Assembly: GCA_963930645.1 (NCBI GenBank)
Contig: OZ005649.1
Coordinates: 44,832,275 to 44,896,274 of the forward strand
Length of the DNA: 64,000 nt
Direction of reading: 5' to 3'
Source: Salticus scenicus
Lineage: Eukaryota; Arthropoda; Arachnida; Araneae; Salticidae
Shown here: piece after piece, positions 41,742-52,881 of the stretch
Numbering within the stretch: the first letter of the stretch is position 1
Layout: each line of letters begins with the position of its first letter
Notes under the pieces: generated by a model
Databases searched by the model: none
What the model saw: the letters and a program-made list of their open reading frames with translations, nothing else
What the model was told of the DNA's origin: nothing
Translations under genes and position numbers: made by a program

Positions 41742-42154
41742 TGCTCAGATGAGAACTTCAGGCTTGTCTGGTCCGAAATATATATGCTCAATTAAAAAAG
41801 GTGTCTGAAATATATATGCTCAATTAAAAAGGGATGTTTAAGTCAGGTAAATACCTATTGAATTAAATTATATATTAATTCTTTTAAATAAAAAACGATA
41901 ATCAATTATTTTTAATATGAAAATTATTGACTTCAAGATATTAAAATAAAAATTAGTTTCATTTATATTTAGTCTTGGGATTAATGTAAAAATTTATTTA
42001 ATTCCATTTATTTAATTGCAGCCTTTAATACAAAATATGGTCTGTGAAGTCCAGTGATGTTCTGTACTATGAAACTGTAAACAAATTTTAGCATAAAAGA
42101 AATACTAAGAATGATCAAAGACACACTTTTATTTAAAACCTTAATTAAATCAGA

Positions 42155-42525
42155 CAAGGTTGCCACACTACCTAGAAAACCTGGAATAGTCAGGCAATTT
42201 CATAACCCCCCCCCCCCCCAAAAAAAAAAAAAAGCCAACATAGGGTCATTTTCTCAAAAAAAAATTTTAAAGCTTCCACCATTTTTTTTTAAACACACCC
42301 CACCCTTCGTTTCCACTCATGAAAGAAATTTCGTTATCTCACTTATAAGTGATAGATGCTATCACTATATGTACTCTTGCCATACATAACTTTTATGTTT
42401 TCAAGCGGTACCATAATTATTTTGCCCTGGATCAATATGCGGTTAGACTGGAATTTTCTTGGAATACACCTGGAGAAGCTGGAAAAGTCAGGGAATTTCA
42501 TTCTCCTGTTTCAGTGGCAACCCTG
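42155..42525. mobile_element. hAT-like MITE, 371 bp
   Basis: The ends CAAGGTTGCCAC and, inverted, CAGGGTTGCCAC are followed by AGTCAGG.AATTTCAT in mirrored order. The flanks AAATCAGA and ATCAGAGA agree only partly, so the duplication is uncertain. A C/A homopolymer tract lies at 42207-42232. Confidence 0.7.
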
Positions 42526-43469
42526 ATCAGAGAAAACAAGATATAGAATACACTCTGGGGAGTGCATGGTTTTAATTAAATTACGCAAATACTTATACCA
42601 ATAAATAATGTCAAATAAAGCATCCATAATTCAAAGCATGGCAGAAAACAGGAGAAGAAAACTTTATACATAATACATAAATCATATGCAGCTTCATATG
42701 CAATAGTTTCTTAACTTTTTTGCTTAATTCCCTAATTTTTTTTAGCAGTATATTTCATCTTACAAAGTAATATTATGTATATATAATTTTCTGGATTAAA
42801 TAAATATCATCCTATATGGCAAGTAGACTAGGCATAGTATAATATAGTATAGCAAGTCCTATATTGAATTTTTCTTGCTAACTAAAACCAATGACAGTGC
42901 AAATTGCCATACATTTTTAGATTAATATGATAATTTCCTACAGGAAAATATTAAACTTGACATTTCCATGATTTTTCTTAGATGCCATAATACTGCAAGA
43001 TAAGTTCAAAGAACTGAAAGTTTGTAATGACTCAATAAAAGTAGTCCATATAGAAATGCGATTTATATTTAATAATCTAGTGAACTAATACAATACATAA
43101 TCGCATTGCTGTTTGATATAGATGATTACTTGGGTAATGCATTCTCTTGCAATTCTTTTTTTTAATGTAAAAAATATATATGGCAAATCTCGCTAGTAGA
43201 AATCTTTAGATTATTTTTAAATCTGTAAATTGTCAACAATCTCTTGCATTTAATTAAACACTTTAAAATTTTAAATGGAGACAAACTTTTCCAAGAGTAT
43301 CGGATTTACAATTTTTCTTTTATAGTAAAACTCATTTTATAACTTGTTACGTGAATACAGTTAGAAATTCAGTGTTTTGGTTACTCAGCATTACTTTCAG
43401 GGTTAATGCATTGACTGTATTCAAGTACATAATTAACTTCTACATGCTGCGAAATTGATTAATCATATA
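42526..43469. other. Noncoding AT-rich DNA
   Basis: No gene or repeat boundary seen. Confidence 0.55.
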
Positions 43470-44507
43470 TACACTCCTCCTCAAAAGTTTAGCAAGATTT
43501 GCAAACGATCATTTTTTGTTCAATTTAAAAACTTATCTTTTGATAAAATGTTTTTTAACACTGGTTATTTAAAGAACTGGGTCTTCCTCATGTTTTTCAG
43601 TGAAGATTGATATGACAACATTTAGGGGGACAGTAACAAATTGAGCAAAATTAATAATGTTTGTGATCACCCTGTATTGTTAAGTGAACAAAACAAACTT
43701 TAACTTTAGGATATGTTAATACAGACCAAAACTCCGAAAAAAAATCAGCATGTTTTTTATTTATAATATACAGAGTTTTTAATGAAAATTATTCCCACTT
43801 TGAGATAAGTTGGAAAAACACTTAAAACATTATACTGCAATCGGAATAAAAATATCACATGAAATATGAACATTTTCATGAAATACGTTTTCACTGTGCA
43901 TGTGCAAAAGATTAAAAAAGTTTTAATGCATAGGCTGAAAGCTAGATATATTGGGCAACTTTTGTCAAAAGTGCATTTGAATAAAGTAAAAATTAAGCAA
44001 ATTATCCAAAAAAGAACAAGCTAGATTTTAGATATTTTCCAAGAGTTGAAATTTCTTAAGGGGCTTTTCACATGCCTCCTAATTAATTTAAAGATCCAAT
44101 TATTTTAACCACTTAGCAAAAGTTCTTTTTTGTGAAAAAACTATTATCTCACAAATCTTATTAAATAAAAAAAATATGTTAGAGTTACAGGCTTATAAGG
44201 TTTTTTTCACAAAAAAGTACATTTGGAGTGTGGTTGAAATAATTGGATCTTCAAATTAATTACGCAGCATATGAAAAAGCCCTTAAGAAATTTCAACTCT
44301 TGGAAAATATCTAAAACCTAGCTCATTCTTTTTTGGATAATTTACTTAATTTTTACTCTATTCAAATGCACTTTTGACAAAAGTTGGCCAATATATCTAG
44401 CTTTCAACTTATGCAATTTTTTTTTTTATCTTTCGCACATGTGCAGTGAAAACATTTTTCATAAAAATTCTCATATTTCATCAGATATTTGTATTCCGAT
44501 TGCAGTA

Positions 44508-45105
44508 CAGTACAAAGCCGAAAATCCAGAATCGTCGGGATTGTGGCAATTCCGGATTTTTGGTCATGCCTAAAAAGTATAATGTTTTTGGTTAAGTACT
44601 TGGATAATATGCAAATTCAAGTAAAAATAATATAATTTAATTTAGAAATTTATTCATCAACTAAATTTCTAAGTTAAATTAAAATTTCGTGGTCTATTGG
44701 AGTTGTGCCATGAATATTAATGTCACCTGATATAGCTGTGTTTACAGACTCGGTGACTTTGCCAATGCATGTTATGTGAGAAATGCCTAGCTGGTAATCA
44801 GCCAGGGTAGCTCAATGGTTTGAGCATCCGCACGTAAAGCGGAAGGCCCGAGTTCGATTCCCGGCTCTGGTATTTTTCACATAGTTGGTATAAAAAATCA
44901 GCCTTCCACTCCAAAATTTTCTAAAAAATATTACGATTTTTAAACATATTCTGTAATATTATTTTTATCAACTATAACAATAAATAAATAAAAATAAATA
45001 ATATTATAAATTAAATTTGAATAACAAAAGATTTAAATGAAATATTTGCATACAAAAATTAGTACAAGTTGCAATAAAAGAAAATAAATAAGAAAAACAT
45101 TTCTG

Positions 45106-45140
<35 letters not shown>

Positions 45141-45436
45141 TATTTTAGATTTTTTTCAATTAAAAGTTTGGGCATAGTTGAAATAGAATATAGAATTTAG
45201 CTCTCAATTAGATAAATGTTTAAGAATTGTTACTATTATTATAATTTTCTTTCCCCTCCTCTTCCAGACTTTGCAAATGCCAGTTTTGAAGATTAATCTA
45301 TAATATAAGAAATAAAATACATTTCAGGTTCTTTTTTTAGATATATTTATACTTAAAAAAAAAAAAAAAAAAAAAAAAGAGGTTGATGATGATGATTAAC
45401 GTGGCTGAAATTGTCCGGATTTTCGGCTTCATACTG
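44508..45436. mobile_element. 929-bp TA-flanked element nested in the foldback arm
   Basis: The ends CAGTACAAAGCCGAAAATCC and, inverted, CAGTATGAAGCCGAAAATCC lie between TA dinucleotides (44506-44507, 45437-45438). Removing it restores the mirror of the left arm (ATTCCGATTGCAGTATATTG), so both boundaries are well fixed. It contains a tRNA-derived repeat. Confidence 0.88.
44721..44923 (+). mobile_element. tRNA-derived repeat (SINE-like), copy 2
   Basis: Same unit as 37640-37842 with better preserved stems. The tRNA-like core at 44801-44872 has the acceptor GCCAGGG/CTCTGGT, D arm GCTC..GAGC, anticodon stem TCCGC..GCGGA, and B box AGTTCGATTCC. GTA occupies the anticodon position; C at position 33 argues against a working tRNA. 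Confidence 0.78.
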
Positions 45437-46146
45437 TATATTGTTTTAAAAGTGCTTTTCCAACTAATCTGAAAGTATGAATAATTTTCTTTCAAAACTA
45501 TATATTATAAATAAAAAACACGTTGATTTTTTTTTTTTTTTTTTGGAAATGCATTTCCAATATCTTTCATTGGCGTTTCTGACGTAGTAGTTTATTCGGG
45601 TTTTAATATTCCAACGCCAAGTCTCCTGTTATTATAGGTCTATATTAACATATCTTAAATGTACAATTCATTTTGTTCACTTAACGATACAGAGAGATCA
45701 CAAACATTATTGATTTTGCTTAATTTGTTACTGGCTCCCTAAATGTTGTCTTAAACCAATCTTCACTGAAAAACATAAGGAAGACCCAATTCTTTAAATA
45801 CCCAATGTTTGAAAACATTTCATCGCATTTAAATTTTTAAATTGGGGGGTGGGGGAAACTGATCTTTTGCAAATCTTGATAAACTTTTGAACAGGAGTGT
45901 ATGTATATATATTTTTTCCCCTCTCTTGCGTTATTGCCATTTGTTTTTAATCTTGGCTATAAAAGATCTAATGCAAATTTTCTTTGCATTTGATCAATAT
46001 CAATAGAAATTCTTTCACAAATTGCACTTTATATAAATTATTTCCCATTATAAATATTTGAATAGCGTTAGAAGGACGAATTAACTTTAAAAAACGTTAA
46101 ATACCTTTAACAATCCTTCATTGTAAGCAGCTTTAATTATTATATA

Positions 46147-46174
46147 TTTCGACTACATTCGTAGTCGTCTTCAG
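46147..46174 (-). ncRNA. Hammerhead-core-like motif, unit A
   Basis: CTGAAGA-C-[GACTAC..GTAGTC]-GAAA, 15 bases after the stop codon. Penelope-like elements are known to carry hammerhead ribozymes in their repeated ends. The extra C between CTGAAGA and the stem departs from the canonical core. The same motif follows the stop in units B and C. Confidence 0.55.
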
Positions 46175-46188
46175 ATGTCTTTGCTGCA

Positions 46189-48582
46189 CTATTGAACCAT
46201 GTCTTCATCTTCTTCCACATCACCTTCGCTCCTGCTTACGTCACTTTTCCGTCGGTACGTTTTTATCACCTGTTGCCAGTCATCTGCTATGATGCTATGC
46301 TCTCTCTCATTTACTGCTGTGTTAGAGGTTACTATCTCTAAAGCTTCGCGTTTCATGGCGTAGTGGTGTGAGTTGTAGTTGGCTATTTTAACGGTTTTTA
46401 GTGTATTAAGTATTATTGGGTTAGTTTTATGGGTGCGTGATAGGGCGGTGGAGCTTCTATTGTATTTAAGATCGTTAATATGTTCCATTTCTCTGTCCTT
46501 GATTTTTCTCTTCGTCATTCCGATGTAGGTTGCAGGTTTATTGTTATTTTCTAGGTTGAACGTGATTTTGTATATGCCCGATGTTTCTTTAGGACCAATG
46601 AGGTCTTTTTCATTTCGGATTCTTTGAATGATGTTCTTATTGGGTTTAATGGGTATGTGTATATTATGTTTGGAACCTTCGTTTTTAATTTTGTTTGCTA
46701 TGCCATTGCAGAATGGAATGGAGGTGGTGAACTTGGGTTTTATTTTTTGAGCGTCGTTAATTTTGTTGAAAGTTTTTAAGCGCTTTTTATAGAGTTTTTG
46801 AATCATAGAGTTGCTGTATCCTGCACCTTTTGCTATGTTTTTTATGAGTTTTATTTCAGTGTTGAGTAGATTTTTATTTGAGCAGATTAGGATGGCGCGA
46901 TCTATGTATGAGCGTATGGCGGCGGTTTTGTATTGGAGCGGAGTTTTACATTTGTTGTGAATAATTTCGTTATTATTAGTTGGTTTTCTATATACTGTAG
47001 TATCAAGGCTATTATCGCGATTTTTAATGATTTTGACGTCAAGAAAATTAAGGCTATTGTTTGTTTCGATATCGAGAGTAAATTTAATGTTATTATCTAG
47101 GGTGTTTAATTTGTTTAGTAGAGCATGTGGGTCGATGTTGTTTGGGATGACGGCGAACACGTCATCAACGTAACGTAACCATGTTTTACAGTTTTTAATG
47201 ATATCATGAGCGGATATTTCGAAATGTCTGAGTTTAATTTCTGCAATGGCGCCTGAAATGGGGGACCCCATAGGGACGCCTTTCGTTTGTTTGTAGATAT
47301 CTTTATTGAAGGTGAAGTATGAATTATTTAGTAAGAGGTTATTGGCTGATATTAAAGTTTCACTTATTTTATTATTGCCGTAGTGGTTGATTATTTGGTT
47401 TTGTATTATATCATTAATTTCGTTTAGGTTTATTGAGGGGTACAGATCTTTTACATCGAAACTAACAAGTGTGTCATCATAGTTTATATTTATATTTTGT
47501 ATGGATTTTATAAAGGCTTCTGTTGAGTTTAGACTGTGAGTTGAGGGGGGAAGGAGGGTTTCATAGATATTCTTCATATATACTTCAAGATTGTATGTGG
47601 GGCCTTCTGATTTATTTACTATAGGTCTAAGAGAGGGAGGGGTTTTATGATCTTTATATTTTCCAAAAATACGGGGGATAATGGGGGCGAAATTGTTAAG
47701 TTTTGGTGGTTTCTCATCAGGCCAAGAGCCAGTTTTAATTAGAGATTTAGTTTTATCCATGAGTTTTTTAAGTGGGTCTTTATCAATTAGATTTACTTCA
47801 AGTTTATTAATAGTGTCTATCATCATTTTATTATAGTCATTCCTGTTAAGTATAGTTATTTTGCCGGTTTTATCAGTCATTAGTATTGTGATGTCGCGGT
47901 TCTTTTTTAATTCATTAAGGCATTTTATGTCTTCTTTATCGCTGTGTATATTGACATTAGATTTTTCAATTAGTTGAACGGCAGTATTCCTGATGTGAGA
48001 GCGTTTAGGTGGGGGGACAAGATCTAAAGCAGTTTCAATGTGTGCAATGGTGTCAAGATGGTTGAAGGTGTCGTTAAGTATGAATTTTGGTCCCATTTTT
48101 AGGAGTGCATCTTGATGAGTGTTTAATTTATAATTCGATAGGTTTAGGTATGGGTAAGTGTGTGGGGTTTTTTCCAGGAGGACGTTGGGATTTTCGCGTT
48201 TTAACCAGATTTTAAGTTTTTTATTATGACGATTTTGCAGTTTAGAGTTATCTATATTTATGAAGTGGTTAATTTTTTCGATATAGGCTTTAAAGATCTG
48301 CGGGTCTGTTGTATGCTCTAGTTTAGTGGATAGATCGTTGTTTTGTTCCCTTAGTTTATAGATAAGTCTGGATTTTTGTCTAATATATTTCCTTAAAACT
48401 GAAAACTCGAAGTGTCGGACCATGCCCTTGAAAAAATGTTTGATGAATTTATTGTGTGTTTTTAAGAATTTAGGAATAATTTTATAGTTTAAGCAATCTT
48501 CCAAAAATGTACGATGTGCGAGCTCGCGGTTTAATTTTTTCGTATTTTTCTTAAGTTCCCGGTAAATATCGTAAGGATTCAT
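46189..48582 (-). CDS. Penelope-like protein, unit A: reverse transcriptase with GIY-YIG endonuclease
   Basis: 797 residues from the ATG at 48582 (MNPYDIYRELKKN); TTG-GCA just upstream is in frame but not a likely start. The reverse transcriptase includes VSFDVKDLYPSIN, GVPMGSPISG (about residue 436) and the catalytic WLRYVDDVF (about 470). The C terminus has a GIY-YIG nuclease: SGIYKITF (about 667), TYIGMTKRKIKDREMEH (about 686) and a glutamate in NEREHS. Together these nick DNA and copy the element's RNA. The frame is intact. Unit C differs by only one or two residues (VTSN versus LTSN), so the elements moved or duplicated recently. Confidence 0.95.
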   Translation of the reverse strand: MNPYDIYRELKKNTKKLNRELAHRTFLEDCLNYKIIPKFLKTHNKFIKHFFKGMVRHFEFSVLRKYIRQKSRLIYKLREQNNDLSTKLEHTTDPQIFKAYIEKINHFINIDNSKLQNRHNKKLKIWLKRENPNVLLEKTPHTYPYLNLSNYKLNTHQDALLKMGPKFILNDTFNHLDTIAHIETALDLVPPPKRSHIRNTAVQLIEKSNVNIHSDKEDIKCLNELKKNRDITILMTDKTGKITILNRNDYNKMMIDTINKLEVNLIDKDPLKKLMDKTKSLIKTGSWPDEKPPKLNNFAPIIPRIFGKYKDHKTPPSLRPIVNKSEGPTYNLEVYMKNIYETLLPPSTHSLNSTEAFIKSIQNININYDDTLVSFDVKDLYPSINLNEINDIIQNQIINHYGNNKISETLISANNLLLNNSYFTFNKDIYKQTKGVPMGSPISGAIAEIKLRHFEISAHDIIKNCKTWLRYVDDVFAVIPNNIDPHALLNKLNTLDNNIKFTLDIETNNSLNFLDVKIIKNRDNSLDTTVYRKPTNNNEIIHNKCKTPLQYKTAAIRSYIDRAILICSNKNLLNTEIKLIKNIAKGAGYSNSMIQKLYKKRLKTFNKINDAQKIKPKFTTSIPFCNGIANKIKNEGSKHNIHIPIKPNKNIIQRIRNEKDLIGPKETSGIYKITFNLENNNKPATYIGMTKRKIKDREMEHINDLKYNRSSTALSRTHKTNPIILNTLKTVKIANYNSHHYAMKREALEIVTSNTAVNEREHSIIADDWQQVIKTYRRKSDVSRSEGDVEEDEDMVQ

Positions 48583-49206
48583 TGCCAAATGAAAATATTT
48601 TATCTATAATCAAATTGATTTAACAAGCGTATGGTGGAGCGTAGGCAACAATAGACAAGAGAAAGACTGCTAATTAAAAGGCTATGATAATTAAAAGGCT
48701 AAAAAGTTAAGAGTTATAAGATGACAAACACTTACAAAGATTTAAAAGTTACAATGGCCGAAATAAATTTAACACATAAAATAAAAATTAATATGAGTAA
48801 GGATTGGGGAAAATTCAGCGACATTCAAATTAAAAACAAATAGTAAGATTAAAAAGGTTAAAAGGTTAAAAAACAAATGTTAAAACGTTTAGCATAAGCT
48901 ATAAGAGCAATATTAAAAAACTAAAATTGAAATAACTGAAAAAAGGGTTAATAATACCTAGAGGTAGCATGTAAATGGATTGATGAGAGCATTGCGCCGT
49001 TCATAATGAAGAGATAAACGAAGTTGATATGATGCGAAATCGTTTGAAGATCAATCATTCAGTCATTAAGTAATTCCTTTAGGAACAAAGTCCGGTACTG
49101 ACTAAATTATAAATATTTGAATAGCGTTAGAAGGACGAATTAACTTTAAAAAAACGTTAAATACCTTTAACAATCCTTCATTGTAAGCAGCTTTAATTAT
49201 TATATA

Positions 49207-49234
49207 TTTCGACTACATTCGTAGTCGTCTTCAG
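49207..49234 (-). ncRNA. Hammerhead-core-like motif, unit B
   Basis: Identical to the motif of unit A. Confidence 0.55.
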
Positions 49235-49248
49235 ATGTCTTTGCTGCA

Positions 49249-50373
49249 CTATTGAACCATGTCTTCATCTTCTTCCACATCACCTTCGCTCCTGCTTACG
49301 TCACTTTTCCGTCGGTACGTTTTTATCACCTGTTGCCAGTCATCTGCTATGATGCTATGCTCTCTCTCATTTACTGCTGTGTTAGAGGTTAATATCTCTA
49401 AAGCTTCACGTTTCATGGCGTAGTGGTGTGAGTTGTAGTTGGCTATTTTAACGGTTTTTAGTGTATTAAGTATTATTGGGTTAGTTTTATGGGTGCGTGA
49501 TAGGGCGGTGGAGCTTCTATTGTATTTAAGATCGTTAATATGTTCCATTTCTCTGTCCTTGATTTTTCTCTTCGTCATTCCGATGTAGGTTGCAGGTTTA
49601 TTGTTATTTTCTAGGTTGAACGTGATTTTGTATATGCCCGATGTTTCTTTAGGATCAATGAGGTCTTTTTCATTTCGGATTCTTTGAATGATGTTCTTAT
49701 TGGGTTTAATGGGTATGTGTATATTATGTTTGGAACCTTCGTTTTTAATTTTGTTTGCTATGCCATTGCAGAATGGAATGGAGGTGGTGAACTTGGGTTT
49801 TATTTTTTGAGCGTCGTTAATTTTGTTGAAAGTTTTTAAGCGCTTTTTATAGAGTTTTTGAATCATAGAGTTGCTGTATCCTGCACCTTTTGCTATGTTT
49901 TTTATGAGTTTTATTTCAGTGTTGAGTAGATTTTTATTTGAGCAGATTAGGATGGCGCGATCTATGTATGAGCGTATGGCGGCGGTTTTGTATTGGAGCG
50001 GAGTTTTACATTTGTTGTGAATAATTTCGTTATTATTAGTTGGTTTTCTATATACTGTAGTATCAAGGCTATTATCGCGATTTTTAATGATTTTGACGTC
50101 AAGAAAATTAAGGCTATTGTTTGTTTCGATATCGAGAGTAAATTTAATGTTATTATCTAGGGTGTTTAATTTGTTTAGTAGAGCATGTGGGTCGATGTTG
50201 TTTGGGATGACGGCGAACACGTCATCAACGTAACGTAACCATGTTTTACAGTTTTTAATGATATCATGAGCGGATATTTCGAAATGTCTGAGTTTAATTT
50301 CTGCAATGGCGCCTGAAATGGGGGACCCCATAGGGACGCCTTTCGTTTGTTTGTAGATATCTTTATTGAAGGT
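49249..50373 (-). pseudogene. Penelope-like protein, unit B, C-terminal part
   Basis: Open from the break (TFNKDIYKQTKGVPMG) through YVDD and the GIY-YIG domain to the normal stop. The N-terminal half is missing. That missing part corresponds almost exactly to what unit D contains. Confidence 0.9.
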
Positions 50374-50445
50374 CTATTGTTGCCTACGCTCCACCATACG
50401 CTTGTTAAATCAATTTGATTATAGATAAAATATTTTCATTTGGCA

Positions 50446-52839
50446 ATGAATCCTTACGATATTTACCGGGAACTTAAGAAAAATACGAAAAAATTAAACC
50501 GCGAGCTCGCACATCGTACATTTTTGGAAGATTGCTTAAACTATAAAATTATTCCTAAATTCTTAAAAACACACAATAAATTCATCAAACATTTTTTCAA
50601 GGGCATGGTCCGACACTTCGAGTTTTCAGTTTTAAGGAAATATATTAGACAAAAATCCAGACTTATCTATAAACTAAGGGAACAAAACAACGATCTATCC
50701 ACTAAACTAGAGCATACAACAGACCCGCAGATCTTTAAAGCCTATATCGAAAAAATTAACCACTTCATAAATATAGATAACTCTAAACTGCAAAATCGTC
50801 ATAATAAAAAACTTAAAATCTGGTTAAAACGCGAAAATCCCAACGTCCTCCTGGAAAAAACCCCACACACTTACCCATACCTAAACCTATCGAATTATAA
50901 ATTAAACACTCATCAAGATGCACTCCTAAAAATGGGACCAAAATTCATACTTAACGACACCTTCAACCATCTTGACACCATAGCACACATTGAAACTGCT
51001 TTAGATCTTGTCCCCCCACCTAAACGCTCTCACATCAGGAATACTGCCGTTCAACTAATTGAAAAATCTAATGTCAATATACACAGCGATAAAGAAGACA
51101 TAAAATGCCTTAATGAATTAAAAAAGAACCGCGACATCACAATACTAATGACTGATAAAACCGGCAAAATAACCATACTTAACAGGAATGACTATAATAA
51201 AATGATGATAGACACTATTAATAAACTTGAAGTAAATCTAATTGATAAAGACCCACTTAAAAAACTCATGGATAAAACTAAATCTCTAATTAAAACTGGC
51301 TCTTGGCCTGATGAGAAACCACCAAAACTTAACAATTTCGCCCCCATTATCCCCCGTATTTTTGGAAAATATAAAGATCATAAAACCCCTCCCTCTCTTA
51401 GACCTATAGTAAATAAATCAGAAGGCCCCACATACAATCTTGAAGTATATATGAAGAATATCTATGAAACCCTCCTTCCCCCCTCAACTCACAGTCTAAA
51501 CTCAACAGAAGCCTTTATAAAATCCATACAAAATATAAATATAAACTATGATGACACACTTGTTAGTTTCGATGTAAAAGATCTGTACCCCTCAATAAAC
51601 CTAAACGAAATTAATGATATAATACAAAACCAAATAATCAACCACTACGGCAATAATAAAATAAGTGAAACTTTAATATCAGCCAATAACCTCTTACTAA
51701 ATAATTCATACTTCACCTTCAATAAAGATATCTACAAACAAACGAAAGGCGTCCCTATGGGGTCCCCCATTTCAGGCGCCATTGCAGAAATTAAACTCAG
51801 ACATTTCGAAATATCCGCTCATGATATCATTAAAAACTGTAAAACATGGTTACGTTACGTTGATGACGTGTTCGCCGTCATCCCAAACAACATCGACCCA
51901 CATGCTCTACTAAACAAATTAAACACCCTAGATAATAACATTAAATTTACTCTCGATATCGAAACAAACAATAGCCTTAATTTTCTTGACGTCAAAATCA
52001 TTAAAAATCGCGATAATAGCCTTGATACTACAGTATATAGAAAACCAACTAATAATAACGAAATTATTCACAACAAATGTAAAACTCCGCTCCAATACAA
52101 AACCGCCGCCATACGCTCATACATAGATCGCGCCATCCTAATCTGCTCAAATAAAAATCTACTCAACACTGAAATAAAACTCATAAAAAACATAGCAAAA
52201 GGTGCAGGATACAGCAACTCTATGATTCAAAAACTCTATAAAAAGCGCTTAAAAACTTTCAACAAAATTAACGACGCTCAAAAAATAAAACCCAAGTTCA
52301 CCACCTCCATTCCATTCTGCAATGGCATAGCAAACAAAATTAAAAACGAAGGTTCCAAACATAATATACACATACCCATTAAACCCAATAAGAACATCAT
52401 TCAAAGAATCCGAAATGAAAAAGACCTCATTGGTCCTAAAGAAACATCGGGCATATACAAAATCACGTTCAACCTAGAAAATAACAATAAACCTGCAACC
52501 TACATCGGAATGACGAAGAGAAAAATCAAGGACAGAGAAATGGAACATATTAACGATCTTAAATACAATAGAAGCTCCACCGCCCTATCACGCACCCATA
52601 AAACTAACCCAATAATACTTAATACACTAAAAACCGTTAAAATAGCCAACTACAACTCACACCACTACGCCATGAAACGCGAAGCTTTAGAGATATTAAC
52701 CTCTAACACAGCAGTAAATGAGAGAGAGCATAGCATCATAGCAGATGACTGGCAACAGGTGATAAAAACGTACCGACGGAAAAGTGACGTAAGCAGGAGC
52801 GAAGGTGATGTGGAAGAAGATGAAGACATGGTTCAATAG
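50446..52839 (+). CDS. Penelope-like protein, unit C, intact
   Basis: 797 residues, ATG at 50446, the same domains as unit A: reverse transcriptase with GVPMGSPISG and YVDD, then the GIY-YIG endonuclease. All catalytic motifs are present. The stop at 52837-52839 is followed by the 28-nt hairpin motif. This and unit A are the only full-length coding units. Confidence 0.95.
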   Translation: MNPYDIYRELKKNTKKLNRELAHRTFLEDCLNYKIIPKFLKTHNKFIKHFFKGMVRHFEFSVLRKYIRQKSRLIYKLREQNNDLSTKLEHTTDPQIFKAYIEKINHFINIDNSKLQNRHNKKLKIWLKRENPNVLLEKTPHTYPYLNLSNYKLNTHQDALLKMGPKFILNDTFNHLDTIAHIETALDLVPPPKRSHIRNTAVQLIEKSNVNIHSDKEDIKCLNELKKNRDITILMTDKTGKITILNRNDYNKMMIDTINKLEVNLIDKDPLKKLMDKTKSLIKTGSWPDEKPPKLNNFAPIIPRIFGKYKDHKTPPSLRPIVNKSEGPTYNLEVYMKNIYETLLPPSTHSLNSTEAFIKSIQNININYDDTLVSFDVKDLYPSINLNEINDIIQNQIINHYGNNKISETLISANNLLLNNSYFTFNKDIYKQTKGVPMGSPISGAIAEIKLRHFEISAHDIIKNCKTWLRYVDDVFAVIPNNIDPHALLNKLNTLDNNIKFTLDIETNNSLNFLDVKIIKNRDNSLDTTVYRKPTNNNEIIHNKCKTPLQYKTAAIRSYIDRAILICSNKNLLNTEIKLIKNIAKGAGYSNSMIQKLYKKRLKTFNKINDAQKIKPKFTTSIPFCNGIANKIKNEGSKHNIHIPIKPNKNIIQRIRNEKDLIGPKETSGIYKITFNLENNNKPATYIGMTKRKIKDREMEHINDLKYNRSSTALSRTHKTNPIILNTLKTVKIANYNSHHYAMKREALEILTSNTAVNEREHSIIADDWQQVIKTYRRKSDVSRSEGDVEEDEDMVQ

Positions 52840-52853
52840 TGCAGCAAAGACAT

Positions 52854-52881
52854 CTGAAGACGACTACGAATGTAGTCGAAA
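52854..52881 (+). ncRNA. Hammerhead-core-like motif, unit C
   Basis: Same 28-nt motif as in units A and B, 15 bases after the stop. In the head-to-tail array it also lies upstream of unit D, as expected for a repeated terminal region. Confidence 0.55.

Larger units (their letters stand above)
41085..41890. mobile_element. Penelope-like 3' tails in inverted orientation, split by a hAT MITE
   Basis: ATTTAATTCACTAGGTATTTACTTTACTTAAACATCC at 41103-41140 (only landmarks meant) is mirrored at 41820-41870. At 41741-41714 the minus strand carries the 28-nt Penelope-type motif, and at 41772-41800 the plus strand carries a degenerate partner ending GGTCCGAAATATATATGC. I read this as the joined 3' ends of two copies of a decayed Penelope-like family. 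Confidence 0.5.
43472..45899. mobile_element. Large foldback element with TA flanks and nested insertions
   Basis: The ends CACTCCTCCTCAAAAGTTTA and, inverted, CACTCCTGTTCAAAAGTTTA lie next to TA. The arms mirror each other almost throughout: 43472-44170 and 44185-44507, then 45439-45899 after the nested MITE. The centre is near 44175. A second piece (about 45535-45650, with TATTATAGGTCTATATT) also interrupts the right arm. It has no coding frame. TA targeting suggests mariner-type mobilisation. Confidence 0.8.
46052..49105 (-). mobile_element. Penelope-like unit A (complete, minus)
   Basis: Runs from its 3' end TATAAATATTTGAATAGCG at 46052 to its 5' end (AGTCAGTACCGGACTTTGTT, inverted) at about 49105. 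There it abuts unit B head to tail. One intact gene; a 5' leader of about 520 bp. Confidence 0.88.
49106..50373 (-). mobile_element. Penelope-like unit B, 5'-truncated (minus)
   Basis: The 3' part of a unit, ending abruptly at 50373 inside the reverse transcriptase, where it meets unit C in the opposite orientation. Confidence 0.9.
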
